64,000 nt of DNA, taken from positions 26,074,300 to 26,138,299 of the forward strand of contig OZ012701.1 of assembly GCA_963942565.1 (NCBI GenBank). Reading direction: 5' to 3'. Source of the DNA: Maea johnstoni (lineage: Eukaryota; Annelida; Polychaeta; Spionida; Magelonidae). Positions 61,441 through 64,000 of the stretch are shown one piece after another (position 1 is the first letter of the stretch; each line of letters begins with the position of its first letter). The notes under the pieces are model-generated. The model was not told where the DNA came from and did not search any database. It saw only the letters and a program-made list of their open reading frames with translations. The translations under genes and the position numbers were made by a program.

Positions 61441-62155
61441 GTACTTGAATATGTAAAATACTAAGATAGGATTGGAGTGTCGATTCATTTGTGTAGGCTA
61501 TACATCTTGGTTGTAAACTTCGTGAGTACAGATAGGTGCTGAAGGGTTCATAGCCAGCAGTTGAAATATTGGATAGTCGCGCTTTAGTGTATAGTATGTT
61601 TGTGGACTGCCTCCAGGGAGGAGCGGTTTAGCGCAGTGCGCTCCAAATGCTTTCTGTGACTTAGATCTGAACACAGTCTTAACCAATATATGCTCATGGA
61701 GGTCAAAAACAGAAAGACAGTTTGGGTGAAATATTTCAGGTGAAAGCGTGATTTGGAAAATATTTGAAGAACGAGTGTTCTGTATTTGTATGTTTATCGA
61801 TTGTACCTCTTATCAATACAAACTTATTTAGACCACTACCAACAACCCCTGCAAATATGTACTAAAATCATAATTAAAGAGGGCGTAATTGTTTAAAGTG
61901 TCACAGTTTCAGAACACAGTTTCAGAAGAGCTCCTAAGCATGAATAGTCAAGGTCGAGATAATCCAGACTTCTCTGAAGTTGTCAGCGGCTCGGTTTCAA
62001 GCAGTGGTTTTTAAGGGCAGTTGTGATGCCCTCTATACTCGATTACTGGCTACTTGTGAATAAGCTCAAAGACACAAACACGTAACTTTAGTCATAAGTC
62101 CACTTCATTATAAATAGGGTCTCCACTTGCAAAGTTACCTTAGTCATCGCCTCAA
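61441..62155. other. Unassigned stretch
   Basis: GGAGCGGTTTAGCGCAGTGC at about 61619 resembles a tRNA 5' half and is similar to GGAGCGGTCTAGCACAC at 57166, perhaps a second tRNA-like head family. Otherwise no feature was seen. Confidence 0.35.
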
Positions 62156-62159
62156 CAAC

Positions 62160-62400
62160 GCACATCTGTATAGCAACCTAGCCAGCGCGCTGGATTGTAG
62201 TGGCCGTGGCTCCCTTCTACAGAGCTCTCGCAGAGTCATTCTCGCTGCCATAATTCTCCGCGACATGCCAGGGAGGGCAGCGTTGTGTTGAAGTGTAATT
62301 TGGTCCGTGTCCCTCGGCGGCCATTTGTTGGTCAGTCAGCTCTCGCCGCTACTGCTGCGCATGCAGCTAGACTGGGCTACACGGCGGTGGTGACCCTTTA
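62160..62400. promoter_or_regulatory. CpG-rich promoter-like stretch
   Basis: GC-rich, CpG-containing sequence in AT-rich surroundings. It holds CTGCGCATGCAG (close to the NRF-1 motif) at about 62356 and GGCGGCCATTTG (YY1-like) near 62318. These are features of housekeeping promoters without a TATA box. No linked exon was identified, so this stays a candidate. Confidence 0.33.
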
Positions 62401-62615
62401 ACAGCTTGAGCCTACACACAGTCTGACGACACACATGCAAATATCTTCATATCAAAGCAATATCTTGAGAAATATGGCGGAAAATTATTGCCCTCTTTGG
62501 GCTTTACAATGCCTATTCAAATATTTTTCGAATTCAATATTATTTGATGTTATAATTGAATTTGTCAGACCATGATTGCATTCCAGATACACATGGGTAT
62601 ACTGGGGAGAATTTT

Positions 62616-62796
62616 CTAGCCAGTTGTGAGTGGTGAAGAAAAACGGAGTACCCTGCGAAAACCACAGACTAACTGCACGTGACTGGAGATGTGTTCACAT
62701 GCCAAGGCTGGGATTTGAACCCAAGGGTGCAGGCAGCGCTAAGAGACAGCGAACAATCAGTTGCAACGCCTCAGACCACTCAGCCATCAGGGCAGG
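62616..62796 (-). mobile_element. tRNA-Leu-like SINE, best preserved head
   Basis: On the minus strand it begins CCTGCCCTGATGGCTGAGTG with box A TGGCTGAGTGG. After a class II-like variable region comes a perfect box B, GGGTTCAAATCCC. The tail runs GCATGTGAACAC...TCTGTGGTTTTCGCAGGGTA...CACAACTGGCTAG. The length is 181 bp. It is the best reference for the family and for the origin of the 67-bp array. Confidence 0.85.
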
Positions 62797-63471
62797 ATCA
62801 ATCACAATAATGCACAGGCCGCTGCTGCCTTATTCGTGTTTATAACTAAAAATAAATACTCAGGAAAATCCCTATAAACGATATAAATTGATGAAATATT
62901 TATGCGGGGCGGCCGCCTCTAAGTACGTGTTTAGTCCGCACAGGGAACATATTTTAGGTGTATCAATATCGATTTGTTAGAGGTCTTGTAGTACAAATCC
63001 TAGGACAAGGACCTTGCTCGACCTTTATGTATACCCATTTCAATTTGTTAAACAGTAGTGCTTATGGAACAAGGTACCTAACCGTTTTAATTTCACCCTC
63101 TCGCATTTTTATCATTTTTATCATCGGATAACGGAAATCTCATTTTCAAACGTGAGGGAGGTTCCACACTAAAATCATGATAAGTATCGTAAACTGTCAA
63201 GAAGTGGACATGGGACTCGAATTTAATCGAGAACCTGACATACGTCTTGGGTAATTCTCCGTTCCGGGTTTTTGTTTTATTTCGCACTTCTTGTGATATA
63301 ATGTTAGATCCATATCCTGCAATGGGATTCCATATCATGCATTGGGATTTTAAGCCTCTTTCAGATTCTCGCCGAGAAGGTCATTGTGCAGCAAGTTGAA
63401 TAGAACTAGTTTCATCAAAAGTATCCGACAAAAGCATATATTTGAAAATGTTAATTCCAATCAATATATGT
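62797..63471. other. Unassigned AT-rich stretch
   Basis: An 81-codon minus-strand frame at 63093-63338 shows no recognisable domain. No repeats were noted. Confidence 0.4.

Positions 63472-64000
<529 letters not shown>

Noticed and set aside
62616-62796. A functional tRNA-Leu gene
   Set aside because: Box A and box B are present, but the acceptor and anticodon stems do not close and a long SINE tail follows.

Overview
This 64 kb window is repeat-dominated, gene-poor DNA from an animal genome. The best guess is a marine invertebrate, perhaps a lophotrochozoan. That rests on the non-LTR retrotransposon C-terminus, the broken CXC (Tesmin/TSO1-like) gene of a kind common in marine invertebrates, the tRNA-Leu-like SINEs and the very long (TA)n tracts. 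It is inference; no marker gene fixes the taxon. A 200-base N block (28801-29000) marks a draft-scaffold gap. I see no intact protein-coding gene, rRNA, functional tRNA or CRISPR array. No retrovirus-like or Polinton-like element is recognisable; a weak solo-LTR possibility near 29.3-29.5 kb is only an alternative reading of a promoter-like stretch.

Region by region. (1) 1-17635 is satellite DNA: a short 74-bp minisatellite, then 28 monomers of a ~512-bp satellite arranged in a ~3.59-kb seven-monomer higher-order repeat, ageing into ~540-bp divergent monomers at its right edge. One monomer is split by a 1735-bp TTAA-flanked, piggyBac-type non-autonomous element. (2) 17636-24015 is a second, ~402-bp satellite that begins with an inverted copy (head-to-head junction near 18.1 kb). 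It contains two identical 310-bp TTAA elements that were copied together with the satellite. (3) 24016-30300 is mostly non-repetitive, with a foldback palindrome (about 26465-27030), a ~277-bp tandem dimer, the gap, a possible promoter plus splice donor, and three TGACGTCA sites spaced ~150 bp apart. (4) 30308-34711 is a 4.4-kb palindrome whose arms carry the 3' end of a broken CXC-domain gene plus ~1.6 kb of flank. A LINE remnant (34737-37111) begins right beside it. (5) 37.4-42.3 kb holds nested inverted repeats, a Tc1/mariner-like MITE and an 18-19-bp-based minisatellite split by a PIF/Harbinger-like MITE. (6) 43-51 kb is AT-rich with (TA)n and (CTA)n tracts, a possible exon and a SINE. (7) 51531-54880 is a 50-copy, 67-bp minisatellite made from the box A half of a tRNA-Leu-derived SINE. 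(8) 55-64 kb carries more SINE copies, (TA)n tracts, a CpG-rich promoter-like stretch and a second copy of the mariner-like MITE cut by the window end.

The window has no gene pathway to describe. Its content is a record of how satellites, MITEs, SINEs and palindromes arise and spread. The strongest observations are the SINE-derived pol III box A minisatellite, the two related TTAA element families that took opposite fates in two satellites, and the large palindrome built on a CXC-domain gene end.
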